A stretch of DNA of 33,969 nucleotides from Clostridia bacterium (GCA_017473865.1 JAFUJB010000017.1:1-33969), one strand, 5' to 3'; shown: positions 1-8,571, counted from the first letter of the stretch. Made by a program: numbers and translations. The notes: generated by a model from the sequence alone, not told the origin.

Positions 1-1404
1 AGCCGAAAAGACCACCTTTGGAAACCGTTTGGTTTTTTGGTTCTCACATTACATTGGTTTAATCCATTAATGTGGCTTGGTTATGTATTGCTATGTCGTG
101 ATATTGAACTTGCTTGCGATGAGAAGGTCGTCAAAGAGTTTAATACTGAACAGAAAGCCGATTATTCGCAGGCGCTTTTGACTTGTAGTGTAAATCGCCG
201 TGTAATTGCAGCTTGCCCGCTTGCTTTTGGTGAGGTAGGGGTAAAAGACAGAGTAAAATCTGTACTAAACTATAAAAAGCCTGCATTCTGGATTATATTA
301 GTTGCTATTATTGCAAGTGTTGTGATAGCGGCATGTTTCTTGACGAATCCTATCTCTTCAAATAAGACGCAAATGCTATTGGATGTTTTAAATAATGAGA
401 GAACATTTATCAATGAATCGGGAGATACGGTTTACTTAAAAAATCACAGACCGTTTAATCTGATAGATGCCGTCCCCGAAAAGTATGCGCTGGTTGATTT
501 GGATGGTGACAGTAAAGAAGAATTGGTCATACATACTACCCAAAAATTTGGCGCGTATACTGTGTTTCATATTTACAACAAAATGGTCTATGGCTATGAT
601 TTTTCGGAGAGGGGATTGATAGACTTAAAAGAGGATGGAACGTTCGTTGAAAGCAGCGGTGCCGGTCTTAATCGCTATGTTGCTTTGCGCTTTGTAAAAG
701 ATAAATATGATATTATCGAACAAGCATACGCAGATGATATGAACAAGCAGTATAGAATTAACGGTGTTTCATCTACGGTTGAAATTGTAAATGAATATAT
801 TGATGAATTCTATAATAAACCAGATGCAAGTTGGGAAAAGTGTGAAAATATAGCTGGTTTTCGTGATAAAAATCAGAATTACAAAAATATTTACAAGCAA
901 TTTTTAAAAGGTGAAAAGACCGCTTTAGATGAAAATGGGGTTGCAAAACCGTTAACCGACTACATATTAGCGGATTATTACATAGATGAATATGTATATA
1001 CTTTTTACGATTTGACAGGTGACGGTATTCCTGAACTTTGTGTAGATGCCATGCCTTGGATGGACTTTTTCACTATAAAAAACGGCGAATTGCATCATTG
1101 GTATACTGAAACGATATATGGTCAGCTGCTTAATAACGGTGCTATTTTAAAAGAAAGACACGGTGGTGCGCCGGAACATATAAATTATGAATATTATGAG
1201 TTGGATGAAAATGCTTCAAAAAAATTTTCTATCTCTTTTTCTTGGTGGGATAAAACAACTCTTAACGGAAAAGAGTATCCCGAATTTTATGAGATTAATG
1301 GGCAAGAGGTTTCCAAAAAAGAATATGAAGAACAAACAAATAAGTATTTAACTATCGGAAATGATAAAATTGTATGGTATGATAAAGACGACACTCCACA
1401 TTAA
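1..1404 (+). CDS. M56-family (BlaR1/MecR1-like) membrane protein, 5' truncated by window edge
   Basis: The frame is open from base 1, so the true start lies outside the window; the TTG at 37 is only the first possible start inside it. The visible N-terminus (KPFGFLVLTLHWFNPLMW, then CRDIELACDEKV) is the segment that follows the HExxH zinc site in M56 peptidases of the BlaR1/MecR1 type; the HExxH itself would be just upstream. A membrane helix (WIILVAIIASVVIAACFL) follows, then about 340 residues of predicted extracytoplasmic domain with two D-x-D/N-G-D-rich segments (DLDGDSKEEL, DLTGDGIPEL). Such proteins sense wall stress or ligands and act on a BlaI-type repressor; no blaI is visible here, and it would be expected upstream. 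The family call is firm; the ligand is unknown. Confidence 0.8.
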   Translation, partial: SRKDHLWKPFGFLVLTLHWFNPLMWLGYVLLCRDIELACDEKVVKEFNTEQKADYSQALLTCSVNRRVIAACPLAFGEVGVKDRVKSVLNYKKPAFWIILVAIIASVVIAACFLTNPISSNKTQMLLDVLNNERTFINESGDTVYLKNHRPFNLIDAVPEKYALVDLDGDSKEELVIHTTQKFGAYTVFHIYNKMVYGYDFSERGLIDLKEDGTFVESSGAGLNRYVALRFVKDKYDIIEQAYADDMNKQYRINGVSSTVEIVNEYIDEFYNKPDASWEKCENIAGFRDKNQNYKNIYKQFLKGEKTALDENGVAKPLTDYILADYYIDEYVYTFYDLTGDGIPELCVDAMPWMDFFTIKNGELHHWYTETIYGQLLNNGAILKERHGGAPEHINYEYYELDENASKKFSISFSWWDKTTLNGKEYPEFYEINGQEVSKKEYEEQTNKYLTIGNDKIVWYDKDDTPH

Positions 1405-1523
1405 ATAGTTATTTTATGTTTAACCAAAAAAGAAAAATTGCACAATAGGGGGAGGTGTTCCCCGTACCGATTTACGTGAGGCGAAACGCCTCTACAAGTC
1501 ATCTGTAAAATGGTTTTTTATAT

Positions 1524-1706
1524 ATAAAAGCAACTGGAATAGTTCGTAGAATAGACGATTTGGGAAGGGTCGTTATTCCTAAAGAAATAAGAAGGACTAT
1601 GAGAATCCGCGAAGGAGACCCCTTACTGACAACATTGACACAAATCGACAGATTTTGTATCGCTATACATAGTGTGGTGGATAGGTATAAAGAAATAGCG
1701 GAGTGA
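1524..1706 (+). pseudogene. Truncated spoVT-like copy fused to an unrelated tail
   Basis: Bases 1524-1622 are nearly identical to the first 99 bases of spoVT at 2241, differing by a handful of mostly silent changes. The start codon is ATA instead of ATG, and an in-frame stop lies at 1506-1508 with no ATG between. After residue 33 of the AbrB-type DNA-binding domain, homology to spoVT stops exactly and the frame runs 27 more codons (starting LTTLTQIDRF, ending YKEIAE) to TGA at 1704. The result is a swapped-hairpin DNA-binding domain without the GAF sensor. Probably a decayed partial duplication; translation from ATA cannot be excluded. Confidence 0.7.
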
Positions 1707-1722
1707 AATTCACTCCGCTTTA
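1697..1722 (+). terminator. Intrinsic terminator-like hairpin
   Basis: A perfect 9-bp stem AGCGGAGTG / CACTCCGCT with a 5-base loop, followed by TTTAT. It overlaps the end of the spoVT fragment and could serve that strand or the converging gene at 1744-2034. Confidence 0.6.
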
Positions 1723-1743
1723 TGCTACAACTTTGTTTTAGGT

Positions 1744-2034
1744 TTATAAAGATTTCTTACTTTCTATAAATGCGATTAAATCATCTCTATGGTAAACTAC
1801 AAATTTATGTTCAAATCCATCCTTTGTGAAAACGGACATCCTGGTGGGTATAATACCTTTTCCTCTTTGAGCTCCCTGTATTTCTGAATACTCAATGCGA
1901 GTTTCACCCCGTTGAATGTTAAATATATGAGATTTAAAGGTCATACCCGATTCATCAAAAAACAATTTGCCTCCTACAGCTTCGCTACCTCTAAAATAAT
2001 TAGCAGCAATTTTTGTTCCTACATAATCCTTCAT
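1744..2034 (-). CDS. Small PH/GRAM-like domain protein
   Basis: A 96-residue cytoplasmic protein with no membrane segment. The pattern of short beta strands (GGKLFFDESGMTFKSH, TRIEYSEIQGAQRG, MSVFTKDGFEHKFVVY) ending in a helix (RDDLIAFIESKK) is what is seen in bacterial GRAM/PH-like domains, which bind lipids or proteins. The start is supported by an AAAGGAC SD about 9 bases upstream. It has its own promoter (2067-2095) and stands alone between the spoVT fragment and intact spoVT, reading towards the fragment. No specific function can be assigned. Confidence 0.65.
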   Translation of the reverse strand: MKDYVGTKIAANYFRGSEAVGGKLFFDESGMTFKSHIFNIQRGETRIEYSEIQGAQRGKGIIPTRMSVFTKDGFEHKFVVYHRDDLIAFIESKKSL

Positions 2035-2066
2035 TGTTTATTGTCCTTTCAAATTGATTCATATCT

Positions 2067-2095
2067 ATTGTATCACACTTTCTCTAAAAAGTAAA
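2067..2095 (-). promoter_or_regulatory. Promoter for the GRAM-like gene
   Basis: On the minus strand TTTACT (2090-2095), a 17-bp spacer, then TACAAT (2067-2072). The -35 box lies inside a 17-base sequence (2086-2102) that recurs exactly at 31967-31983, upstream of the UmuC-type gene. Confidence 0.6.
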
Positions 2096-2142
2096 CTCAC
2101 ACAGTATAATTTCCCTTTAATCACAAATAATAAGAACCACAC

Positions 2143-2172
2143 GGCGTTTCCAAATTTGGAAAATTTGACGCC
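2143..2172. promoter_or_regulatory. Inverted repeat upstream of spoVT
   Basis: GGCGT...ACGCC encloses the near-perfect palindrome TTTCCAAATTTGGAAA. It sits about 70 bases before the spoVT start and could be an operator or an mRNA hairpin. No U-run follows, so it is not a standard terminator. Confidence 0.4.
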
Positions 2173-2240
2173 TGAGTGAACCTTGTTACTCGCTTTGCTC
2201 GTAATAGGTATCACGATTTGAAATTAAAGGAGATTTATAT

Positions 2241-2792
2241 ATGAAAGCAACTGGAATAGTTCGTAGAATAGACGATTTGGGAAGGGTTGTTATTCCAAAA
2301 GAAATAAGAAGGACTATGAGAATTCGTGAGGGAGACCCTCTTGAAATATATACCGACAGAGAGGGCGAGGTTATTTTTAAAAAATATTCGCCTATCGGTG
2401 AATTAGCAAACTTTTCAACACAGTATGCAGAAACTATGCACAAGGTATGCGAGTTGTCCGTTATTATTACCGATCGCGACACAATTATCGCCGCGTCGGG
2501 CCTGCCCAAGAAAGAATATCTCGATAAACGTATATCTCACGAGCTCGAAAGCATAATCGAAAACCGCTCGTTTTACGCGCACAATTCAGGCGAGCAGAAA
2601 ATACTTGCCACAAACGACGGTAGAGACAGCTACTACGTAAGCTGCGCTATGCCCATCATAACCGAGGGCGACATAATCGGTTGCGTTGTTTCAATGCTTC
2701 CTATGTCTGCCGAAAATATTGAAAAATGCGATACGGAGACAAAACTCGTTCAAACCGCCGCATCATTTTTAAGCAAACAACTCGAAAGCTGA
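2241..2792 (+). CDS. spoVT: Stage V sporulation protein T (AbrB-family regulator)
   Basis: 183 residues, the usual SpoVT length. The N-terminus (MKATGIVRRIDDLGRVVIPK) is the AbrB/SpoVT swapped-hairpin DNA-binding domain, residues 1-50. Residues 55-180 form the GAF-like sensor domain. SpoVT modulates SigG-dependent genes in the forespore, so its presence points to a spore-former. An AAAGGAG SD precedes the ATG at good spacing, and a strong terminator follows at 2794-2829. Its 5' end is duplicated at 1524-1622. Confidence 0.95.
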   Translation: MKATGIVRRIDDLGRVVIPKEIRRTMRIREGDPLEIYTDREGEVIFKKYSPIGELANFSTQYAETMHKVCELSVIITDRDTIIAASGLPKKEYLDKRISHELESIIENRSFYAHNSGEQKILATNDGRDSYYVSCAMPIITEGDIIGCVVSMLPMSAENIEKCDTETKLVQTAASFLSKQLES

Positions 2793-2793
2793 C

Positions 2794-2829
2794 AAAAATG
2801 GTATACGGATATCCCCGTATACCATTTTT
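2794..2829 (+). terminator. spoVT terminator
   Basis: A 15-bp perfect stem AAAAATGGTATACGG / CCGTATACCATTTTT with a 6-base loop, starting right after the spoVT stop. The A and T tracts at the ends make it potentially bidirectional. Confidence 0.85.
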
Positions 2830-2879
2830 ATAATGGGCATAATCAATCAGGAGCATTGCTCCCGAACCCACACAAAAGA

Positions 2880-3034
2880 GGCTTTTTGAAAAAAGCCCCT
2901 TTTGAAACCGCAAAAACTTTTCAATACGGCTTCTGCAAATTTGGCAGGGGTTCCCCGAAACGCACGAAGTAAGTTTTGGGGGTTCTCGTGTGCGCCGTCC
3001 CCTACCAATTAGGCAATATTGTCTCCGCAAACCC
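2880..3034. repeat. Extragenic repeat, copy 1
   Basis: About 150 bases that align closely with 33818-33969 at the other end of the window. Shared landmarks are the (A)GGGGTTCCCC block, CGCACGAAGTAAGTTTTGGGG, TCTCGTGTGCG and AGGCAATATTGYCTC. It contains nested inverted repeats (CGCACGA/TCGTGTGCG). No ORF is convincing here. A dispersed chromosomal repeat family, not part of the IME. Confidence 0.75.
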
Positions 3035-3082
3035 GTGTTGCAAGGTTTCTTTGCCTACTTTCTTTCCTTAAAAGAAAGTAGG
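2992..3082. repeat. 91-bp direct repeat, unit A
   Basis: Matches 3122-3212 with about two mismatches (3022 T/C, 3035 G/A). It overlaps the 3' part of extragenic repeat copy 1 and ends in a 12-bp hairpin, CCTACTTTCTTT / AAAGAAAGTAGG type. Confidence 0.8.
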
Positions 3083-3121
3083 AAGTTTTTGCCAAGCTTT
3101 GCTTTATGCGGGACGTCGAAG

Positions 3122-3212
3122 GCGCCGTCCCCTACCAATTAGGCAATATTGCCTCCGCAAACCCATGTTGCAAGGTTTCTTTGCCTACTTTCTTTCCTTA
3201 AAAGAAAGTAGG
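3122..3212. repeat. 91-bp direct repeat, unit B
   Basis: Second copy of the unit at 2992-3082, offset by exactly 130 bases and ending in the same CCTACTTTC hairpin. The 39 bases between the units are unique. No gene is supported between 2793 and 3293. Confidence 0.8.
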
Positions 3213-3253
3213 TATGCGAAAAACTCACACACCCTATTATTGAAAAGCAATAT

Positions 3254-3285
3254 GGCTCTATACGGGCATTTGCCCGTATAGAGCC
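3254..3285 (-). terminator. Terminator hairpin for trkA-trkH
   Basis: A 15-bp perfect stem GGCTCTATACGGGCA / TGCCCGTATAGAGCC with a 2-base loop, lying 8 bases past the trkH stop on the minus strand. The U-run is weak, so termination strength is uncertain. Confidence 0.65.
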
Positions 3286-3293
3286 AATATTTA

Positions 3294-4745
3294 TTATGAT
3301 TTTTTCTTCCACATAAACGGAGCAAAGATAAACAATATTGGGAATATTTCAAGCCTGCCAAGCAACATTGCAAATGACAGCACAATCTTCGTAAACGGAT
3401 TAAACGCCGCAAAGCTTGACATAGGCCCTACCCCTGCAAGCCCCGGTCCTATGTTATTGTAAGTCGCCGCCACCGCTGTGAAATTCGTCTCAAAATCAAA
3501 GCCGTTAAGCGAAACCAAAAGCAATAATACAAAAAACAATATGAAGTATATAGCAAAATATACGCCTACTCCATTGACAGTCGTGCTGTCAAGCGCCTTG
3601 CCCTCAAATTTTACGCTCGCAACTGACCTTGGGTTAATCATCTTCTTTATATCCCTGCGTATTGACTTAATTGCAATAATAAATCTTGACACTTTTATAC
3701 CGCCGCCCGTCGAGCCCGCGCACGCGCCTATAAACATAAGTATTACAAGCACAGTCTTCGAAAATGACGGCCAGAGATTAAAATCTACCGTCGAAAAACC
3801 CGTCGTCGTCATAATCGACGTAACCTGAAAAAACGATGCCCTTGCTGTGTCTGCAATATTGCCAACCTCGGAATAAATGTCTATGCCGATAAATAACGTC
3901 GCACCGGCAATTATTGCAAGGTACCACCAAAGCTCTGTACTCTTGAATGCAGTACGGAAATGCTTTATAAGCAGAAGATAAAACACATTGAAATTTATGC
4001 CGAACAACACCATAAATACCGCGATCACCCACTGCGAGTATGCACTGTAACCGCCGATACTGTCAATCTTTACGCCAAATCCACCCGTGCCTGCCGTACC
4101 GAACGTGTGTACAACACTTTCAAAAAACGTCATATCACCAAATGTCAAAAGTACGATCTGCACAACTGTCAGAAAAATGTATATCAGATAAAGAATTTTT
4201 GCAGTTTCTCTGACTTTGGGAACAAGTTTACCAATAATGGGACCCGGCATCTCCGCGCGCATAACGTGCATTGACCTGCCCGTGTTGTGCGGAAAGATCG
4301 CCATTACGAAAACAAGTATGCCCATACCGCCTATCCAATGGGTAAAACTACGCCAAAAAAGCATTGGTCTGCTCATCAATTCAACGTTTTCGAGTATAGA
4401 CGCGCCTGTTGTCGTAAAACCGCTTACAGTTTCAAAAAAGGCATCTATATACGAAGGAATTTCGCCGCTTATGTAAAACGGGAGAGCCCCCACAAGCGAC
4501 ATAAGTATCCATGCCAGAGCAACGATAGCAAAGCCATCCTTCGCGAGCATCATTTCTTCTTCTTTTTTTCCGATTACGGACGCAAGAAACAATCCGACAC
4601 CGAGAGCGACAAGTATCGATATAATAAACGCCATTACGCTGACGTTGTCCTTCTTTAACACGCCTACCGCCAACGGCAGACACATGAGAAGTCCCTCGGT
4701 AACCATAATGCGTCCGAGCATATAGGAAACTATTTTATGGTTCAT
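3294..4745 (-). CDS. trkH: TrkH/KtrB-family potassium uptake channel subunit
   Basis: 483-residue integral membrane protein. The four selectivity-filter repeats of the SKT superfamily are visible in order: SGFTTTGAS, GTAGTGGFG, IMTTTGFST and TYNNIGPGL, each between paired helices, with the glycine-rich CAGSTGGGIKVSR segment after the third. It forms the K+ translocating subunit gated by a cytosolic RCK ring. It follows trkA by 17 bases on the same strand, so the two form an operon and probably one complex. Length and motifs are complete. Confidence 0.95.
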   Translation of the reverse strand: MNHKIVSYMLGRIMVTEGLLMCLPLAVGVLKKDNVSVMAFIISILVALGVGLFLASVIGKKEEEMMLAKDGFAIVALAWILMSLVGALPFYISGEIPSYIDAFFETVSGFTTTGASILENVELMSRPMLFWRSFTHWIGGMGILVFVMAIFPHNTGRSMHVMRAEMPGPIIGKLVPKVRETAKILYLIYIFLTVVQIVLLTFGDMTFFESVVHTFGTAGTGGFGVKIDSIGGYSAYSQWVIAVFMVLFGINFNVFYLLLIKHFRTAFKSTELWWYLAIIAGATLFIGIDIYSEVGNIADTARASFFQVTSIMTTTGFSTVDFNLWPSFSKTVLVILMFIGACAGSTGGGIKVSRFIIAIKSIRRDIKKMINPRSVASVKFEGKALDSTTVNGVGVYFAIYFILFFVLLLLVSLNGFDFETNFTAVAATYNNIGPGLAGVGPMSSFAAFNPFTKIVLSFAMLLGRLEIFPILFIFAPFMWKKKS

Positions 4746-4762
4746 ATTTCCCCTCGATTATA

Positions 4763-6121
4763 TTATACAAGTATATCAGAAAGATCGTTAAGTCTGTGAT
4801 TTGCCGCGATTACAACTACTTTATCTCCCACAAGAATAGTATCGTTACCGCCGGGGATAATAGTCTTTCTGTCGCGGATAATGCCGCCGATAAGTATATT
4901 TTTACGTATCTTAAGATCTTTAAGCGGTACGCCTGCCATTGCAAAATCATCGCGTACGTTAAACTCCAAAGCCTCCGCTTTATCGTCCATAATCTTGTAC
5001 AGCGTTTCAACGTTACTGCCGAGCGAATTCTGCAAGGCTCTAACGTAGCTGATAAGCATATCGGAAACAATCTTTTTCGGAGAAACGACAGAATCAAGTC
5101 CAAGCTTTTCCGCCATAGACGTAAGCTCGTCGCTGTTCACCTTTGCGATAACCTTAGGTACGTTCTGCGTTTCGGCAAATTTGGAGATAAGTATATTTTG
5201 CTCGTCCATACCTGTAAGCGAAACGAATGCATCGGCGTTCAAAAGGCCCTCTTCCATAAGTAACTCCTGCTGTGCGCCGTTTCCGTGTATGATCGTCGCT
5301 TTCGGAAGAATCTCGCTCAAAATCTCACACGTCTTTTCGTCCTGGTCAATAACCTTTACCGCCGTGCCTATGTTCGTAAGCATATCGGCAAGATAATACG
5401 ATACTCTGCCGCCGCCGAGAATAAGCGTGTTCTTTGCCTGCTTTTGTACGTGACCGGCACCCTTGAACAGCTTCTGGAATTCTGTGTGAGTAGCCGTAAT
5501 ACCGATCTTATCGCCGCTTTTAAGTACAAAATTACCGTCGGGAATATATACCTCGTCGCCGCGCTGTATGCAGCATACAAGAACCTTGGCGTTAAATTTA
5601 GTACGCAGATCACTCAGCTTTATTCCGTCAAGGAAAGAGTCTTCCTTGAGCTTAAGTATAACTATTTCAAGATATCTGCGCGAAAAAGATTCGATTTTTA
5701 ACGCGGTGGGAAATTTAAGCAAGTTAAAAATCTCGTGCGCCGCAAGGCGTTCGGGGTTGATCGACATTGAAAGCTCAAGGTGCTGTTTCATAAAACTTAA
5801 GCTATGGTCATTATATTCAGGTGCGCGGATACGGGCAATAGTATTTTTCGCGCCCATTTTACGAGCGAGAAAACAGCTAAGCATATTAAGCTCATCGGAG
5901 CCGGTAAACGAAACGAACAGATCCGCATCGGACACATCCGCTTCAAACAGTATGTCGCTGTCAGCAACGTTACCGCAAAGCCCCATTACGTCATATAAGT
6001 TAGTAATTTCCGCGATAACCTCGGGAGAGCTGTCGATGGCAACAATATTGTGCCCCTCGGCAACGAGACTGCCGATAACAGTCAACCCGATCTTACCGCA
6101 TCCGGCAATAACAATCTTCAT
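4763..6121 (-). CDS. trkA: TrkA-type potassium transporter regulatory subunit, two RCK modules
   Basis: 452 residues holding two RCK_N/RCK_C modules. The first Rossmann motif is at the N-terminus (MKIVIAGCGKIGLTVIGSL), the second near residue 230 (NTLILGGGRVSYYLADML); each is followed by a TrkA_C domain (KLSDLRTKFNAKVLV..., PLKDLKIRKNILIGG...). The protein binds nucleotide and gates TrkH. It is the first gene of a two-gene operon with trkH and is preceded by a near-consensus promoter at 6179-6207. Confidence 0.95.
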   Translation of the reverse strand: MKIVIAGCGKIGLTVIGSLVAEGHNIVAIDSSPEVIAEITNLYDVMGLCGNVADSDILFEADVSDADLFVSFTGSDELNMLSCFLARKMGAKNTIARIRAPEYNDHSLSFMKQHLELSMSINPERLAAHEIFNLLKFPTALKIESFSRRYLEIVILKLKEDSFLDGIKLSDLRTKFNAKVLVCCIQRGDEVYIPDGNFVLKSGDKIGITATHTEFQKLFKGAGHVQKQAKNTLILGGGRVSYYLADMLTNIGTAVKVIDQDEKTCEILSEILPKATIIHGNGAQQELLMEEGLLNADAFVSLTGMDEQNILISKFAETQNVPKVIAKVNSDELTSMAEKLGLDSVVSPKKIVSDMLISYVRALQNSLGSNVETLYKIMDDKAEALEFNVRDDFAMAGVPLKDLKIRKNILIGGIIRDRKTIIPGGNDTILVGDKVVVIAANHRLNDLSDILV

Positions 6122-6178
6122 AACTAATCCTTTTCTGTGTTACACCACACAAAACGTTACTGTTGTATAATTGACAGT

Positions 6179-6207
6179 ATTATACCACTTCCCCAGCATT
6201 TTTGCAA
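6179..6207 (-). promoter_or_regulatory. Promoter of trkA-trkH
   Basis: Minus-strand TTGCAA (6202-6207), 17-bp spacer, TATAAT (6179-6184). The -10 box is one arm of a dyad, TATAAT(N7)ATTATA, which could be an operator. Confidence 0.8.
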
Positions 6208-6298
6208 GAGAAATTAATAACATGATATAAATGGGATTGTCTAACAAACATTACAGCCGCGATGAGTAAAGAATTGGAGTAAAAAGAGCATACAAAAA

Positions 6299-6320
6299 GG
6301 GCTGACCTCACGGTCAGTCC
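6299..6320 (-). terminator. Terminator downstream of the MATE gene
   Basis: On the minus strand GGACTGACC / GGTCAGCCC around a 4-base loop, followed by TTTTTGT. It lies about 50 bases past the MATE stop. Confidence 0.8.
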
Positions 6321-6370
6321 TTGTATTATTCGAAAAACTGGATTTATCAGTGTCTTGTTTTCATGTGAAA

Positions 6371-7732
6371 TTATCTCTTAACCCTTTTCCAAACGCACTT
6401 AATTAAGATTATTCCAAGCACAAGTGCTAATACCGACGTACCAAACATATTCAGCCAAATGCCGTCAAGTTTCAATCCCCAAAGCGCGCCAAGCATAATG
6501 ACCGGGAATAAAAACGCCACGCATACCGAGAGAATCGTTGCCTGCAGAGGTTTTTCGATTGCACCGAGGAAGCTCTGCGCAGAGATGGCAAACCATCTGA
6601 CAAGGTATGTGACGCTAAACAAACGGAGCGCATGAGTCGCAAGTTCAAGCAGCTTTACTTCTTCTGCATCCACAAAGAGAGAAGCAAGGGGCTCGGCAAA
6701 GAAGAACATAACACCCGAAGCGACAATGCCGATAGCACCTGCGCCTATAAATCCGCATTTTGTAATGTTTTTTACTCTATCGTAATTTTCAGCACCCCAA
6801 TTAAAGCCGATGGCAGGCGCAATGGAATCGCTCATTCCGTATATCAAAGGCTGACAAAGCTCACCTGCATACATCAACACGGCATAAGCTGCCACCGCCG
6901 TTGTACCGCCGCCCTCTCCAAACACTTTTATACCAAGTGTCATCAGAGAAATATTCATCAAAATTGAGGTGACTCGTCCGGCAATATTACTCATGAACGT
7001 GGGAAAACCGCAAGCGGCGATCTCTTTTAGTAATTTCATGCTGATTTTTGGTTTTCTGAACTTTAGGAGCGCCTTTCCTCTAACAAACGGAATCATTGCC
7101 AAAAGCGAGCATAGGCACATAGAAATGCTGGAAGCAAGAGCCGAACCGGATACATCCATATCAAGTCCTATCAGAAAGAAAACCAAAAGACCAATCGTTG
7201 ACGCATTGAAAAAAATATTGATAAACATGCTTGTCTTAATATATCCGCTGATACGCAAATAGTTATCCATTGCAAAAAAGATGGTTGTCAACGGACTGCA
7301 AAGCGCAAAAGTACGTATATATTTTGATGCGGTGTGCAGAAGGCTTTCATCTGCACCCATAAGTCTTGCTAATGGCTCGGCGGCAAAGAACATGGTTGTT
7401 CCCATAATAACAGACGCAATCAAAATCATAACTACCGAGCATGAAAAAATATTATTTGCGGTCTCTTCTTCTTTTCTTCCAAGTGCGATAGAAATCGGTA
7501 CGGATGATCCAACACCCACAAGATCCGCAATTGAGAAGTTTATCATCACAAGCGGGAAAGCAATATTTATGGCTGCAAAGGCTGCCTCGCCTAACTTCTG
7601 TCCGATAAATACACCCTCAATGATACTGTATATCGACATGGCGAACATACTGACCATGCCGGGCAATGCCACAGTGAAGAATAGTCTCCACGGCGACATT
7701 GTGACAAACATTGTTTTTGAATCCATTTTCAT
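6371..7732 (-). CDS. MATE-family multidrug/sodium antiporter
   Basis: 453 residues with about 12 membrane helices in two similar halves, the usual MATE length. Family landmarks include the N-terminal MSPWRLFFTVALPGMVSM, the SIIEGVFIGQKLGEAAFAAINIAFP segment of the first bundle, and GMSDSIAPAIGFNWGAENYDRVK in the second half (the QP.GFNYGA-like signature). It exports organic cations or drugs using an ion gradient; the substrate cannot be read from sequence. The gene begins 7 bases after the kinase-like gene, so it is cotranscribed with it behind the structured leader at 8391-8536. Confidence 0.9.
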   Translation of the reverse strand: MKMDSKTMFVTMSPWRLFFTVALPGMVSMFAMSIYSIIEGVFIGQKLGEAAFAAINIAFPLVMINFSIADLVGVGSSVPISIALGRKEEETANNIFSCSVVMILIASVIMGTTMFFAAEPLARLMGADESLLHTASKYIRTFALCSPLTTIFFAMDNYLRISGYIKTSMFINIFFNASTIGLLVFFLIGLDMDVSGSALASSISMCLCSLLAMIPFVRGKALLKFRKPKISMKLLKEIAACGFPTFMSNIAGRVTSILMNISLMTLGIKVFGEGGGTTAVAAYAVLMYAGELCQPLIYGMSDSIAPAIGFNWGAENYDRVKNITKCGFIGAGAIGIVASGVMFFFAEPLASLFVDAEEVKLLELATHALRLFSVTYLVRWFAISAQSFLGAIEKPLQATILSVCVAFLFPVIMLGALWGLKLDGIWLNMFGTSVLALVLGIILIKCVWKRVKR

Positions 7733-7739
7733 GCTTTCG

Positions 7740-8354
7740 TTATTCCTCCGATATCCAATTCTGTATATATTCCAAAATACCGGGGACGAGTTGTTTTATT
7801 TCCTTACCGGATGTGTTGACGCACAGATGATACCCCGACGCTTCACCCCATTTTTTACCTGTAAACATCTTTCTGTATGCGGCACGTCTTTTGTCAATTT
7901 CACAACATTTGCGCAGTAATTCCTTGTCTGTCAGTTTCTCGTCGGAATCAGCTCTTGCACGGCAGCGTTGCAGTTTTGTTTCATCATCCGCACAAACGAA
8001 TATGCTGAAGGGTTGCATGTCTGCAAGTATCACATCAGCGGCTCTGCCGACAATGATACAGTTACCCTCACTTGCAATCTTCTTAATAAGCTCATGCTCG
8101 GACGCCATAATCTGAGCAGACTGAATCATCGCATAATTCGGTCTGTAAAATCCTCTCGCGATGGTTGTAGGATAAAATGCGCTGATACTCCGCTCTGACT
8201 TGTTGGCGACATAAGTCTTATCAAGCTGTTCTTTTTCCGCAATCATTTCAATGATCTGCTGATCGTAGCAAGTGATACCCATGGCGTCCGCAAGACGCTT
8301 GCCAAGTTCTCTGCCGCCGCTGCCAAACTCACGGCTGATCGTAATAATTTTCAT
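7740..8354 (-). CDS. Cytidylate kinase-like family protein
   Basis: 204 residues from the ATG at 8352-8354, preceded by a GGAGAG SD; the longer frame to 8444 runs back through the leader terminator and is not credible. The N-terminus MKIITISREFGSGGRELGKR holds the P-loop of the cytidylate-kinase-like family (PF13189 type). CYDQQIIEMIAE and CIIVGRAADVIL are further family blocks. These relatives of CMP kinase have no settled substrate and often sit beside transporters in Clostridia (established knowledge). Here the gene leads an operon with the MATE exporter. Confidence 0.85.
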   Translation of the reverse strand: MKIITISREFGSGGRELGKRLADAMGITCYDQQIIEMIAEKEQLDKTYVANKSERSISAFYPTTIARGFYRPNYAMIQSAQIMASEHELIKKIASEGNCIIVGRAADVILADMQPFSIFVCADDETKLQRCRARADSDEKLTDKELLRKCCEIDKRRAAYRKMFTGKKWGEASGYHLCVNTSGKEIKQLVPGILEYIQNWISEE

Positions 8355-8390
8355 ATTTATTCTCTCCAAAAATTTATTTCCAAAAAATAA

Positions 8391-8536
8391 AACCCGGTTA
8401 TCCAATAGGCAAAAACCTTCCAAATAACCGGGCTCACCCGACATCTTCTATTCGAGCGGGATCATTTCTGATCCGAGCATTACGATGCTCGCTCCTCCGA
8501 TGACCGTATCATAATTGTTCTAATTGATTTAATACG
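8391..8536 (-). promoter_or_regulatory. Structured 5' leader with intrinsic terminator (riboswitch/attenuator candidate)
   Basis: Transcript expected from about 8536 downward. First comes a junction: outer helix GAGCG/CGCTC (8490-8494 with 8454-8458) enclosing hairpins AGCAT(CGTA)ATGCT and GGATCA(GAAA)TGATCC, with a possible further helix CATC/GATG outside. Then a terminator: CCCGGTTAT / ATAACCGGG (8424-8432 with 8393-8401) followed by GTTTTATTTTTT, ending about 40 bases before the kinase-like start. A folded domain plus terminator in front of a drug-exporter operon is the layout of a transcriptional riboswitch. It does not match a class I can recognise. Confidence 0.65.
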
Positions 8537-8542
8537 AATTGC

Positions 8543-8571
8543 ATTATAACACAAATTTAAACAAAATACAA
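8543..8571 (-). promoter_or_regulatory. Promoter of the kinase-like/MATE operon
   Basis: Minus-strand TTGTAT (8566-8571), 17-bp spacer, TATAAT (8543-8548). It gives a leader of about 180 nt before the kinase-like start codon. Confidence 0.8.

Noticed and set aside
2701-3412. Arginine-rich ORFs over the extragenic repeats
   Set aside because: They consist of translated repeat hairpins and recur with the repeat.
7740-8444. Extended start for the cytidylate kinase-like protein
   Set aside because: The extension is the leader terminator read as codons; ATG 8352-8354 has the SD and begins the conserved domain.
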